Assembly: GCA_049997955.1 (NCBI GenBank)
Contig: JAEBDY010000002.1
Location: 62,001-126,000 of the forward strand
Direction of reading: 5' to 3'
Source of the DNA: Umezawaea sp049997955
Lineage (GTDB): Bacteria; Actinomycetota; Actinomycetes; Mycobacteriales; Pseudonocardiaceae
DNA: 64,000 nucleotides
Shown here: in pieces, positions 16,449 to 25,424 of the stretch
How positions within the stretch are numbered: the first letter of the stretch is position 1
How the letters are laid out: every line of letters begins with the position of its first letter
Notes under the pieces: model-generated
What the model was told of the DNA's origin: nothing
Databases searched by the model: none
Seen by the model: only the letters and a program-made list of their open reading frames with translations
Translations under genes and position numbers: made by a program

Positions 16449-17009
16449 TCAGCGCAGGAGGCTGGTCGCCAGGCGGAGCACCAGGTCAGCCGCCGCGACC
16501 GGATCCAGCGAGCCGAGCGCGTCGTAGGTGGGGAACGAGGTCACGGCCACCAGCCCGGCCAGGACGGTGGGGTGCGGCCGGACGTGCACCAGCCGGTCCA
16601 GCAGGCGGTCGAGCTGGTCCGCACGCCACCGCTCCCGCCGTTCCAGGTTGGCGGCGATGTCCGGGTCGATCGCGGCCAGGCCGAACAACGGCCGGAGCAC
16701 CGCCCGTTCGGCGTGCCAGAAGGCGCACGTGCGCCCCACGACGAAGGCGAGCGCCTCGCGGCCCGTGCGGTCACCGGTGTCGGTCAGCAGCTGGTCCATG
16801 CCCGCGCGTTCGACGACGTCGGCGAGGACCGCGTCGAGCAAGCCCGCTTTGGAGCGCACCTGGTTGTAGACGGTCACCCTGGTGACCCCGGCGGCCTTCG
16901 CGACGGCGTCGAGGGTGAACCGCTGCCAGTCGCCGGCGGCCAGCAACGTCCGCGCGGCGGCGATCACGGCTTCCCGCGTGGCGGCGGTGGACAGGGCGCG
17001 GGACGTCAC
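16449..17009 (-). CDS. TetR-family repressor divergent from a P-loop kinase (186 aa)
   Basis: Transcriptional repressor with an N-terminal helix-turn-helix (about residues 12-58; FTLDAVAKAAGVTRVTVYNQ) and an alpha-helical ligand-binding domain rich in Leu/Arg. The GTG start at 17009 has AAAGGAG 7 nt upstream. It is divergent from the kinase gene at 17071; the 61-bp space between them is almost wholly an inverted repeat containing two TACA-N3-TGTA palindromes, so autoregulation and repression of the kinase are likely. The ligand is unknown. Confidence 0.88.
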   Translation of the reverse strand: MTSRALSTAATREAVIAAARTLLAAGDWQRFTLDAVAKAAGVTRVTVYNQVRSKAGLLDAVLADVVERAGMDQLLTDTGDRTGREALAFVVGRTCAFWHAERAVLRPLFGLAAIDPDIAANLERRERWRADQLDRLLDRLVHVRPHPTVLAGLVAVTSFPTYDALGSLDPVAAADLVLRLATSLLR

Positions 17010-17016
17010 GACCAGA

Positions 17017-17063
17017 CTCCTTTACATCGTGTATAACGAGTGACTGTACACGGTGTAAAGGAG
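17017..17063. promoter_or_regulatory. Symmetrical TetR operator spanning both divergent start regions
   Basis: A 17-bp inverted repeat (17017-17033 and 17047-17063, one mismatch, 13-bp spacer). Each half contains a small palindrome: TACATCGTGTA (17023-17033) and TACACGGTGTA (17047-17057). The outer ends are the ribosome binding sites of the two genes (AAAGGAG on each strand), each 7 nt before a GTG-ACG start. Confidence 0.8.
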
Positions 17064-17070
17064 AACGATC

Positions 17071-17580
17071 GTGACGGGAACGCTGGTGGAGTTCGGCGGC
17101 TTGCCGGGCACCGGCAAGTCCACGCTCGCGCGGCACCTCGCCGAGCGGACGGGCGCGGTGCTGCTGCGGGTGGACGAGATCGAGGCCGCGATGCGCCGCA
17201 ACGGGTTGACGCCCGACCAGACCGGCGTGGCCGCGTACAGCGTGGCCCACGACGTGGCGGCGCCCCACCTGCGCCGGGGGTTCACCGTGATCGCGGACGC
17301 CGTCAACCCGGTGCGCGAAGCCCGTGACGGGTGGCGGGAACTGGCGGCGGAGTGCGGGGTGCGGCACGTGGTGATCGAGACCCGGTGCGCGGAGGACGAG
17401 CACCGGCACCGGGTGCGGACCCGGCCGGACGACGTGCCCGGCTGGACCTACCCGGACTGGGACGGTGTGCTCGCGCGCAAGCTGGAGTACGAGCCGCGGA
17501 CCGACGAGCGGCTGGTGGTCGACACGGCCCGACCGGTCCAGGTGTGCCACGAGGACGTCGCGCGGTACCTGGGCCGGTGA
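17071..17580 (+). CDS. AAA/P-loop kinase-like ATPase (169 aa)
   Basis: Small P-loop phosphotransferase. Walker A GLPGTGKST is at about residues 10-18 and the protein is of adenylylsulfate/shikimate kinase-like fold (AAA_33 type), with a D-x-I-E segment (RVDEIEAAMRR) after the first strand and a later VVIETRCAEDEHRHRV carrying the lid Arg residues. The substrate is not evident; members of this family include antibiotic and small-molecule kinases. GTG at 17071 has AAAGGAG at 7 nt. Under control of the divergent TetR protein (inferred from the operator). Confidence 0.8.
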   Translation: MTGTLVEFGGLPGTGKSTLARHLAERTGAVLLRVDEIEAAMRRNGLTPDQTGVAAYSVAHDVAAPHLRRGFTVIADAVNPVREARDGWRELAAECGVRHVVIETRCAEDEHRHRVRTRPDDVPGWTYPDWDGVLARKLEYEPRTDERLVVDTARPVQVCHEDVARYLGR

Positions 17581-17582
17581 AC

Positions 17583-17616
17583 GTCCTCCTCCCGGACCGG
17601 GGTCCGGGAGGAGGAC
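17583..17616. terminator. Bidirectional terminator between the kinase gene and gnd
   Basis: Perfect 16-bp inverted repeat (17583-17598 with 17601-17616) between convergent stop codons at 17580 and 17623. Confidence 0.8.
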
Positions 17617-17622
17617 GGCCGA

Positions 17623-19059
17623 TCAGGCCTCGACCTGGGTGCGGTCGCCGGACCAGAGGGTGTGGAAGCTGCCCTCGCGGTCGGTGCGGCGGTAGGTGTG
17701 CGCGCCGAAGAAGTCGCGCAGGCCCTGGATGAGCGCGGCGGGCAGGCGCTCGGAGCGCAGCCCGTCGTAGTACGCCAGCGCGGACACGAAGCCGGGGACC
17801 GGGACGCCAGCCTGGACGGCGCCGACCACGACCCGGCGCCACGCCGCCTCGGCGTTCTGCACGGCCTCGCGGAAGTAGTCGTCCACGAGCAGGGACGCCA
17901 GCTCCGGGCTGCCGTCGTACGCCTCGCGGATGCGGTCCAGGAAGCGGGCGCGGATGATGCAGCCGCCGCGCCAGATCGTCGCCATGGCGCCGAGGTCGAG
18001 GTCCCAGCCGTACTCCTTGCTGGCCGCGCGCATCTGGTCGAAGCCCTGCGCGTACGCGACGACCTTGGACGCGTAAAGCGCCTGGCGGACGTCGTCGACG
18101 AGACCGCCGGTCACCGTCTTGGCCACCTCGGCCGCGCCGAACGCGTCGCGGACGGCCTTGCGCTGGTCGACGCGGCCGGACAGCGAGCGGGCGAACACGG
18201 CCTCGGCGATGCCCGTGACCGGGACGCCCAGTTCGAGCGCCTCCTGCACGGTCCAGCGGCCGGTGCCCTTCTGCTCGGCCTCGTCCGCGATGACCTCGAC
18301 CAGCGCCTTGCCGCTGTCCGCGTCCACGTGGGACAGCACCGCCGCGGTGATCTCGATCAGGTACGACTCCAGGTCGCCCTCGTTCCACTCGCGGAACACG
18401 TCGGCGATCTCGGCGGGCGTCTTGCCGCCCGCGCGCAGCAGCAGGTCGTACGCCTCGGCGATGAGCTGCATGTCGGCGTACTCGATGCCGTTGTGGACCA
18501 TCTTCACGAAGTGGCCCGCGCCGTCCGGTCCCACGTGGACGCAGCAGGGGGTGCCGTCGACGACGGCCGCGATGCTCTCCAGCACCGGGCCGAGGTGCTC
18601 GTAGGACTCCTTGGAGCCGCCGGGCATGATGCTGGGGCCGTTGAGCGCGCCCTCCTCGCCGCCCGAGATGCCCGCGCCGACGAAGTGCAGGCCCATCTCG
18701 CGCAGCGCCGCTTCACGGCGGCGGGTGTCCGCGTAGTGCGCGTTGCCGCCGTCGATCACCATGTCGCCCTCGTCGAGGAGCGGTGCCAGCTCGTCGATCA
18801 CCGCGTCGGTGGGCGCGCCCGCCTTGACCATGATGATGATCTGGCGGGGCTTCTGGAGGCTCGCGACGAGCTCCTCCGCCGTCTCGGCCGGGACGAAGTC
18901 GCCTTCGTGGCCGTGCTGTTCGATCAAGAGCTTGGTCCTGCTGGAGGACCGGTTGTGGACGGCGACCCGGTGTCCGTGCCGGGCGAGGTTGCGGGCCAGG
19001 TTGCTGCCCATCACAGCCAGTCCGGTTACCGCGATCCGTGCCGTTGCCTCGGTTGTCAT
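17623..19059 (-). CDS. gnd: 6-phosphogluconate dehydrogenase, NADP-dependent (478 aa)
   Basis: Oxidative pentose phosphate pathway enzyme converting 6-phosphogluconate to ribulose 5-phosphate, CO2 and NADPH. The ATG at 19059 gives the 470-residue long form of the family. The Rossmann motif is GLAVMGSNLARN (about 13-24); the substrate segment ISGGEEGA and the catalytic Lys in HFVKMVHNGIEYADMQ are present, as is the C-terminal tail region with RRTDREGSFHTLWSG. An upstream open frame continues to 19923 but is antisense to the thioesterase/methyltransferase genes and not used. Single gene with its own promoter in 19060-19223 (a TTTAGG-like -10 about 12 nt before the ATG). Confidence 0.95.
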   Translation of the reverse strand: MTTEATARIAVTGLAVMGSNLARNLARHGHRVAVHNRSSSRTKLLIEQHGHEGDFVPAETAEELVASLQKPRQIIIMVKAGAPTDAVIDELAPLLDEGDMVIDGGNAHYADTRRREAALREMGLHFVGAGISGGEEGALNGPSIMPGGSKESYEHLGPVLESIAAVVDGTPCCVHVGPDGAGHFVKMVHNGIEYADMQLIAEAYDLLLRAGGKTPAEIADVFREWNEGDLESYLIEITAAVLSHVDADSGKALVEVIADEAEQKGTGRWTVQEALELGVPVTGIAEAVFARSLSGRVDQRKAVRDAFGAAEVAKTVTGGLVDDVRQALYASKVVAYAQGFDQMRAASKEYGWDLDLGAMATIWRGGCIIRARFLDRIREAYDGSPELASLLVDDYFREAVQNAEAAWRRVVVGAVQAGVPVPGFVSALAYYDGLRSERLPAALIQGLRDFFGAHTYRRTDREGSFHTLWSGDRTQVEA

Positions 19060-19223
19060 TGGCACAGCCTGCCTAAAATCCGGCCGCAGTGCGAGGGGAC
19101 GATCGTCATAGCGCCGTCGCGCCGCCGGAACCGTAGCGGCCGTTCCGACGGGGGGTCGCGCCGCACACCCGTTCGACACCGGCCGGACCTCGGGCTTCGC
19201 CCGCACCTCGGACAGGTCGCAGG

Positions 19224-19868
19224 TCACTTCCGGTCGAACGCCAGCACCAGGACCTGTGCCTCCGACGCGTGGACGAGCGGTCGCCACGACTCGTGCACGG
19301 GCAGGACCGCGGCGGTCAGGCGGCGCGGCGTGCGCTGGAGCGCCGCCAGGGGCAGGACGTCGGCCGCGGTGCTGCGGACCTCGTGGCAGCGGGCGTGGGC
19401 GAGGACCAGGCGGAGGCCGTCCAGGCCGTCCTGGCCGCCGCCGTCGTGCAGGTGGCGGTGTTCCGGTTCCACGGCGGCGAGCAGGTGCGCGGGGCGTTGG
19501 GGCGGGTTGACCGCCAGCACGTCGGCGTCCAGCACGCCGAGCTGGGTGAAGTCGGCCTGCCACAGCGACAGCCGGTCGCGGGCCGACGGGCCCAGCAGCC
19601 GTTCGACGTTCGCCGCGGTGTCGCGCAGCGCGGCCTCGTCGCGGTCCTGCGCGACGACGTGGCTCGCGCCCGCGGACAGGGCGGCGACGGCGATGAGGCC
19701 CGCGCCGCTGCCCGCGTCCACGACGGTCCGGCCCCACACGTCGCTCATCGTCGAGGCGAGCAGGGCGGAGAACTCCGACGGTCGGTGCACGCCGGGGCTC
19801 GTGACGAGGTCGGCGCCGAACCTGTGCCACGCGGTCCAGGTGGCGCCGGGGCGGGGTGCGGCGCTCAC
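19224..19868 (-). CDS. Class I SAM-dependent methyltransferase (214 aa)
   Basis: Small methyltransferase with motif I VVDAGSGAGLIAVAA (about residues 50-64), an acidic motif II (AQDRDEAAL) and NPP motif DVLAVNPPQRPAH typical of N6-adenine/glutamine or RNA methyltransferases. The substrate is not predictable. The GTG at 19868 overlaps the stop of the thioesterase gene by 4 bp (GTGA), so the two are translationally coupled. Confidence 0.8.
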   Translation of the reverse strand: MSAAPRPGATWTAWHRFGADLVTSPGVHRPSEFSALLASTMSDVWGRTVVDAGSGAGLIAVAALSAGASHVVAQDRDEAALRDTAANVERLLGPSARDRLSLWQADFTQLGVLDADVLAVNPPQRPAHLLAAVEPEHRHLHDGGGQDGLDGLRLVLAHARCHEVRSTAADVLPLAALQRTPRRLTAAVLPVHESWRPLVHASEAQVLVLAFDRK

Positions 19869-20794
19869 GAGACGACCCGCAGCAGCCCCTCCTGGACCAC
19901 CGTGGCGACCAGGCTGCCGTCACGGGTGAAGAACCTGCCGGTGGCCAGTCCGCGCGCCCCGGAGGCGCTGGGGGACGCGCAGTCGTACAGGAACCACTCG
20001 TCGGCGCGGAACCGGCGGTGGAACCACATGGCGTGGTCGAGGCTCGCGCCGAGGACCTTGTCGGTGCCCCAGTAGACGCCGTGCTTGACCAGGATCGAGT
20101 CCAGCAGCGTCATGTCCGAGGCGTAGGCGAGCACGCACACGTGCAGCAGGTCGTCGTCGCTGAGCTTGCCGTCGGCGCGCATCCACACCTGGCTGCGGGC
20201 CTCGCCGGGACCGTCCTCGCGGGACTCCCACGGCGGCTCGGTGACGTACCGGACGTCGATCGGCCGCGGCAGCCGGGTGTGGCCGAGCCGGTCGTGGTAG
20301 GTCTGGGACGCCTCGGCGTAGGTCGGCAGCGACTCGGGGTCCGGCACGTCCGGCATGGGCTCGGCGTGGTCCATGCCGGTCTCGTCCTTCTGGAACGAGG
20401 CGGACAGGGAGAAGATCGCCTTGCCGTGCTGGATGCCGACGACGCGCCTGGTCGTGAACGAACGGCCGTCGCGGATGCGGTCGACCTCGTAGACGATCGG
20501 CACCGTCGGGTCGCCGCCGCGGATGAAGTACGAGTGCAGCGAGTGCACGTGGCGCTCGGGCGGCACGGTCCTGCCCGCCGCCACGAGGGCCTGGCCCGCG
20601 ACTTGCCCGCCGAACACCCGGACCGGGGATTCGGCGGGGCTCACGCCGCGGAAGATGTTCTCCTCGATGCGTTCGAGGTCGAGCAGCGCCACGAGCCGGT
20701 CGAGCACGGGCTGCCCGTGCGGGACCCCGTCGCTGTCCAACGGGGCGTCCTGGGCCGCGAATCGCGCGGCCGCGGCACGGGCAGCCTCTGTCAA
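19865..20794 (-). CDS. tesB: Acyl-CoA thioesterase II (309 aa)
   Basis: Double-hotdog thioesterase hydrolysing acyl-CoA to fatty acid and CoA. The first hotdog contains RVFGGQVAGQALVAA and HSLHSYFIRGGDP; the second contains the catalytic region LAYASDMTLLDSI with Asp/Thr and LDHAMWFHRRFRADEW. The length matches E. coli TesB plus a short N-terminal extension. The TTG start at 20794 lies 10 nt after the pyk stop with GGAGT between. The 3' end overlaps the methyltransferase start. Confidence 0.92.
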   Translation of the reverse strand: MTEAARAAAARFAAQDAPLDSDGVPHGQPVLDRLVALLDLERIEENIFRGVSPAESPVRVFGGQVAGQALVAAGRTVPPERHVHSLHSYFIRGGDPTVPIVYEVDRIRDGRSFTTRRVVGIQHGKAIFSLSASFQKDETGMDHAEPMPDVPDPESLPTYAEASQTYHDRLGHTRLPRPIDVRYVTEPPWESREDGPGEARSQVWMRADGKLSDDDLLHVCVLAYASDMTLLDSILVKHGVYWGTDKVLGASLDHAMWFHRRFRADEWFLYDCASPSASGARGLATGRFFTRDGSLVATVVQEGLLRVVS

Positions 20795-20803
20795 CGTCTA
20801 CTC

Positions 20804-22228
20804 CTAGGCGTGGTCGTCCTCGCCGAGCCGGTGCACTCGGATGAGGTTCGTGGAGCCTACGGTCCCCGGAGGGGAGCCTGCCACGACGACCACCAGATCG
20901 CCCGCCTGGTAGCGGCCGATGTCGAGCATCGAGAGGTCCACCTGGCGGACCATCTCGTCGGTCGACTCCACCCGCGGCACCAGGAACGTCTCGGTGCCCC
21001 ACGTCAGCGACAGCTGCGCGCGGACCTCCTGCTCGGGCGTGAACGCCAGCAGCGGCAACGGGGTGTGCAGGCGGGCGAGCCGCCGCACGGTGTCGCCGGA
21101 CTGGGTGAACGCGACCAGCGCCTTGGCGTTCAGGCGCTCGCCGATGTCGCGGGCCGCGTAGGAGATCACGCCGCGCTTGGTGCGCGGGACGTGCGTCAGC
21201 GGCGGCACGACGGTCGACTCGGTCTCGACGGCCACGATGATGCGGCTCATCGTCTGCACGGACTCGATGGCGTAGCGGCCGACGCTGGTCTCACCGGACA
21301 GCATGAGGGCGTCGGCCCCGTCCAGCACCGCGTTCGCGACGTCGGACGTCTCGGCGCGGGTCGGGCGGGAGTTGGTGATCATCGAGTCGAGCATCTGGGT
21401 CGCCACGATGACCGGCTTGGCGTTCTCGCGGGCGATCTGGATCGCCCGCTTCTGCACCAGCGGCACGTGCTCCAGCGGGAGCTCGACGCCGAGGTCGCCG
21501 CGGGCGACCATGACGCCGTCGAAGGCCAGGACGATGGCCTCCAGGTTGTCCACGGCCTCGGGCTTCTCGATCTTCGCGATGACCGGGAGGCGGCGGGCGC
21601 CGACCCGGTCCATGACCTGGTGGACCAGGTCGATGTCGGCCGGGGAGCGGACGAAGGACAGCGCGATGAAGTCCACGCCCAGCGAGAGCGCGAACTCCAG
21701 GTCCTCGATGTCCTTCTCGGACATGGCGGGCACGGAGACGTCCATGCCCGGCAGGGACAAGCCCTTGTTGTTGCTGACGGGACCGCCTTCGGTCACCTCG
21801 CAGACGACGTCCGGACCCTCGATGTCGGTGACCACGAGGCCGACCTTGCCGTCGTCCACGAGCAGCCGGTCGCCGACCTTGGCGTCCTTGGCGAGTTCCT
21901 TGTAGGTGGTGGAGACCCGGTCGTGCGTTCCCTGCACGTCCTCGACGGTCACGCGCACGATGTCACCGGTGCGCCACTCCACGGGACCGGCTGCGAACCG
22001 GCCCAGACGGATCTTGGGGCCCTGCAGGTCCGCCAGGATGCCCACCGCACGGCCCGACTCGTTCGCGGCTGCGCGAACGGTGTCGAAGACCTGCTTGTGA
22101 TCGGCATGGCTGCCGTGGCTGAAGTTCATCCTCGCCACGTCCATACCGGCCGCTACCAACTCTCGCACCTTCTCAGGGGACGAGGTAGCGGGGCCCATGG
22201 TGCAGACGATCTTTGCGCGTCGACTCAC
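20804..22228 (-). CDS. pyk: Pyruvate kinase (474 aa)
   Basis: Final enzyme of glycolysis: phosphoenolpyruvate plus ADP to pyruvate plus ATP. It opens with RRAKIVCTMGPATSSPEKV and has the conserved MNFSHGSHADH, the active-site Lys segment PVIAKIEKPEAVDN, MVARGDLGVELP for Mg/PEP binding, and the C-terminal allosteric domain (SGETSVGRYAIESVQTM). Standard length. The GTG start at 22228 lies 11 nt below a TATCCT-like -10, so the mRNA may be leaderless. First gene of the pyk-tesB-methyltransferase operon. Confidence 0.96.
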   Translation of the reverse strand: MSRRAKIVCTMGPATSSPEKVRELVAAGMDVARMNFSHGSHADHKQVFDTVRAAANESGRAVGILADLQGPKIRLGRFAAGPVEWRTGDIVRVTVEDVQGTHDRVSTTYKELAKDAKVGDRLLVDDGKVGLVVTDIEGPDVVCEVTEGGPVSNNKGLSLPGMDVSVPAMSEKDIEDLEFALSLGVDFIALSFVRSPADIDLVHQVMDRVGARRLPVIAKIEKPEAVDNLEAIVLAFDGVMVARGDLGVELPLEHVPLVQKRAIQIARENAKPVIVATQMLDSMITNSRPTRAETSDVANAVLDGADALMLSGETSVGRYAIESVQTMSRIIVAVETESTVVPPLTHVPRTKRGVISYAARDIGERLNAKALVAFTQSGDTVRRLARLHTPLPLLAFTPEQEVRAQLSLTWGTETFLVPRVESTDEMVRQVDLSMLDIGRYQAGDLVVVVAGSPPGTVGSTNLIRVHRLGEDDHA

Positions 22229-22334
22229 GTTGGGAGAGGATAGTCCCCTTTACTGGACCGATCCCGAACTACCCGTCGGTAAGTTCCTCACAGGCACGAT
22301 ATTCAGGGGTAACACGGGTGACACAGGGGTGCTG

Positions 22335-22676
22335 GTGCGAAAATATCTTCCGTTCGTGGTCGCGATGTCGCTCAGCGTCATCGTCCTGTTCACCCCGGAG
22401 TCGGGTGTTCCGAGCGCGCCGCCGGGCACGGACAAGGTCGTCCACTGCCTGCTGTTCGCCCTCCTGGCGTTCACCGGCCTGCTGGCCCGGCCGCGGTGGG
22501 TCCTGCTCGCGCTCGTCTGCTACGCGGCGCTGTCCGAGGTGCTCCAGGAGCTCATCACGCCCCTGCACCGCAGCGGCGACGTGCTGGACGCGCTGACCGA
22601 CGTCGTCGGCATCGGGCTGGGGTGGGGCGTCTGGGCGCTGATCGCGCGGCGGATCAGCGCCGGGGGTTCTCGCTGA
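22335..22676 (+). CDS. VanZ-like family membrane protein (113 aa)
   Basis: Small integral membrane protein with three to four hydrophobic segments and the VanZ-like signature DKVVHCLLFALLAFTGLL followed by a polar EVLQELITPLHRSGDVLD loop. VanZ relatives are linked to teicoplanin resistance but most are of unknown function. I chose the GTG at 22335 (AGGGG upstream) because it puts the first membrane segment near the N-terminus; a longer version from 22197 would overlap the pyk start. The tail overlaps the convergent DUF2461 gene by 23 bp. Confidence 0.75.
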   Translation: MRKYLPFVVAMSLSVIVLFTPESGVPSAPPGTDKVVHCLLFALLAFTGLLARPRWVLLALVCYAALSEVLQELITPLHRSGDVLDALTDVVGIGLGWGVWALIARRISAGGSR

Positions 22677-23331
22677 CGCCCACGTGGTCGGCGCACCACT
22701 CGTTGAACGCCTTCAGCTGCCGCCACGACGTGACGACCCGCTCGCCGCAACCGGGCTCGTGCAGGGTGTCGTCCGGCGGCCACACCTTGGCCGCGTAGAC
22801 CGTCCGGTGCTTCAGGAGTTCCAGCCGGGGGTGCTCCGGGTCGACACCGCGCGGCTTGGTCTTGAGCCGGTCGCCGCGGACCTCCCAGCCGGACTTCTCC
22901 AACTTCGCCAGGATCTTCTCCAGCTCCCGGCCGCGCCGGTCGTCGGCGACGGCGGTGCGGAACCGCGCGAGCTGGTCGGACGCCATGAAGAACGAGCCAC
23001 CGCCGACCAGCAATCCCTCGACGCCGACCTGGACGTAGTAGGCGCCACCGCCGCGACCCAGTTCGACGATGCCGCCGCAATGCGTCTTGTAGGGCGTCTT
23101 GTCCTTGCTGAACCGCACGTCCCGAAAAGGCCGGAAAACCTTGCTCTCACCGAACTCCGGCCCAAGACCGGCCAGCAGCGCGAGCATCGGCGCGCGGACG
23201 TCCTCCTGGTAGGTGGCCTTGTTGGCCTCCCAGTACACCTTGGAGTTGTCGGCCTCCAAGCCGTCGAAGAAGTCGATGGCGTGTTCGCCGAAGCCGATGA
23301 ATTCCACGCCCCCCAGCCTACGTTCCCCCAT
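22654..23331 (-). CDS. DUF2461 domain protein (TIGR02453 family, 225 aa)
   Basis: Conserved protein of unknown function. Hallmarks: FDGLEADNSKVYWEANKATY near the N-terminus, then VFRPFRDVRFSKDKTPYKTH and RGGGAYYVQVGVEGLLVGGG. The core starts at VEFIGFG; a GTG at 23307 is an alternative start to the ATG at 23331. No neighbour explains its role. Confidence 0.88.
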   Translation of the reverse strand: MGERRLGGVEFIGFGEHAIDFFDGLEADNSKVYWEANKATYQEDVRAPMLALLAGLGPEFGESKVFRPFRDVRFSKDKTPYKTHCGGIVELGRGGGAYYVQVGVEGLLVGGGSFFMASDQLARFRTAVADDRRGRELEKILAKLEKSGWEVRGDRLKTKPRGVDPEHPRLELLKHRTVYAAKVWPPDDTLHEPGCGERVVTSWRQLKAFNEWCADHVGVSENPRR

Positions 23332-23400
23332 TGGTGACCTATTCGCTCACCGCCCCGAAAACACCTATTCGGTGTGGTCCAGATGTGCATAATCAGCTGA

Positions 23401-25404
23401 GTGGCTAGGAAATCGGCGCTCGCGACGTGGTTGCACCAGCTCGAACCGGCCGAGCTGGAAAAGGTCCTCCTGCGCCGCGCCGACGCGGCCGAGTCGCAAC
23501 CGCACTCGCTGCGGCGGCTCGCCGACGACCTGGCCGTCGTCTCCTCGGTCCGCCGCGCCGTGGACGCGCTCGACCAGGGCTGCCTGGACGTGCTCAACAC
23601 GGCGCTGCTCCTCGGCGAGGGCATGTCCGTCGAGGTGCTGGCGAAGGCGCTGCGGGTGTCGTGCCGGGACGGGGACTTCGACCGCGCGCTGACCCGGCTG
23701 CGGGAGGCCGCGCTGCTGTGGCCGATCGGCGAGGGCTGCCTGCGCACGATCGGCGGACTGCGGCCGATCGACTCGCCGCCCGCCCGCATCACGGCCGCGC
23801 CACCCGCGCCGCGGCGGTCGGAGCGGGTCGGGAACAGCGTGGAGGACTCGGCCTCCGCGCCCGCTTCGTCCACTGTGGATGGTGTGACCCGGTTGGTCGA
23901 GCTGTGCGACGCCCAGTCCATCGCGGTTCGGCGGTACGGCGGCGGCATCGGGATCCGCGAGCTGCGCCGGATGGCCGCCGCGCTGCGCGCCGACGAGCAG
24001 CGGGTGCGGCTGTGGGTGGAACTGGCCGTGCACGCGGAACTGCTGGCCGTGGAGGAGTTGGACCGCAGGGCCTTGGTGCACGGCGGCGACGCGCCGCAGC
24101 ACCTGCTGCCGTCGACCACGTCGGACGCGTGGCGCGCGTCCCCGCCCGCGCGGCGGCTGGTCGCCCTGGTCAGGGCGTGGCCCCGGATGAACTGGGCGCC
24201 CGCCGCCGCCAAACCCCGGTCGGCGCTGGCGGACCAGGTGTCCGACCTCGGGGCCGCGATCCGCTCCGGCGTGCTGGCGCGGTTCGCCGAGGAGTCCGAC
24301 CGCGTGCTGCTCGACCCGGCGGACGTGGTGGCCGAGCTGGCGTGGCGGGTGCCCGCCGTGCACGACGCGGCCGGGACGGCGGCGGCGCTGGCCGAGGCGG
24401 AGGCGCTCGGGCTGGTGTCGTTGGGGTGCCTCACGGAACTGGGGCGGGCCCTGCTCCTGGACGAGGGGCTGGAGGAGGCCGCGGACCGGCTGCTGCCGCC
24501 CGCGACCGGGGTGGCGCGGCTGCTGGCCGACCTGACGGCCGTGGTGACCGGGCTGCCGACCGCGGAGTTGAGCGCCCTGCTGGATTCCGCCGCCGACGTC
24601 GACGAGCGGGACACCGCCTCGGTGTGGCGGTTCTCGGCCGACAGCGTGCGCCGGGCGCTGGACCGCGGGCGCACCGCCGACCAGGTGCTGGCGGACCTGG
24701 AGTCGGTCGCCGAGACCGAGCTGCCGCAGCCGTTGACGTACCTGGTGCGGGACGTGGAACGGCGGCACGGGCAGGTGACCGTCACGCCGGTGGCGTGTTG
24801 CGTGCGGACCTCGGACCCGGTGCTGCTGGAGGAGATCGCGCACCACCGGTCGTTGCAGGCGCTGGGTCTCGTGGTGCTGGGAGCCGGCGTGCTGGCCTCG
24901 TCTAAACCCGCGGAGGAGACCCTGCACTCGTTGCGGGCGGCGGGTTACGCGCCCACCTCGTCCGACCTCGCGGGCACCCCGATCATCGGCAGGTCGGAGC
25001 GGCGCCGGATCGTGCCGAACCGGCCGAGACCCGCGCCCGGCAGGCCGCACTGGCGCACCCCGCTGAGCCGGTCCGACGTCACCCGGCTGGCCGCGGAGCT
25101 GGTGCGGCGGGAGCAGCCCGAACCACCGCCCCCGCCCAAGCAGGCGGAGTCGCCGCGGATCAGCACCGCGCGGCTGCTGCGGGACCAGTCGCTGTTCCTG
25201 CCGGACGCCGAGGTGATCCTGCTGGCCGAGGCGCTGGTCACCAGGACGTCCGTGGAGATCGAGGTGGCCAGCGGTCCTCGGCAGACCGCGGGCCACGTGG
25301 TCACCCCGGTCGGGCACACGTCAGGGAGCCTGACCACCACCACCGACGGAGGGCCGCGGGAGTTCCCGATCAGCCACATCCGGTCGGTGCGCGCGGTGGG
25401 GTAG
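23401..25404 (+). CDS. Helicase-associated (XPB/Ssl2-like) domain protein (667 aa)
   Basis: Large protein of the family found in most actinobacteria next to or distant from XPB-type helicases (Rv0862c-like). It has an N-terminal region of winged-helix character (LHQLEPAELEKVLLRRADA, DQGCLDVLNTALLLGEGM), a long Ala/Leu/Arg-rich middle, and the helicase-associated domain at about residues 460-560 (RDVERRHGQVTVTPVACCVR, ALGLVVLGAGVLASS). The C-terminal 60 residues resemble a WYL-like beta-barrel. No helicase motifs are present in the protein itself. A role in DNA binding or repair is inferred. GTG start at 23401. Confidence 0.75.
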   Translation: MARKSALATWLHQLEPAELEKVLLRRADAAESQPHSLRRLADDLAVVSSVRRAVDALDQGCLDVLNTALLLGEGMSVEVLAKALRVSCRDGDFDRALTRLREAALLWPIGEGCLRTIGGLRPIDSPPARITAAPPAPRRSERVGNSVEDSASAPASSTVDGVTRLVELCDAQSIAVRRYGGGIGIRELRRMAAALRADEQRVRLWVELAVHAELLAVEELDRRALVHGGDAPQHLLPSTTSDAWRASPPARRLVALVRAWPRMNWAPAAAKPRSALADQVSDLGAAIRSGVLARFAEESDRVLLDPADVVAELAWRVPAVHDAAGTAAALAEAEALGLVSLGCLTELGRALLLDEGLEEAADRLLPPATGVARLLADLTAVVTGLPTAELSALLDSAADVDERDTASVWRFSADSVRRALDRGRTADQVLADLESVAETELPQPLTYLVRDVERRHGQVTVTPVACCVRTSDPVLLEEIAHHRSLQALGLVVLGAGVLASSKPAEETLHSLRAAGYAPTSSDLAGTPIIGRSERRRIVPNRPRPAPGRPHWRTPLSRSDVTRLAAELVRREQPEPPPPPKQAESPRISTARLLRDQSLFLPDAEVILLAEALVTRTSVEIEVASGPRQTAGHVVTPVGHTSGSLTTTTDGGPREFPISHIRSVRAVG

Positions 25405-25424
25405 TCACGGGGGCGGTCGGTCGG

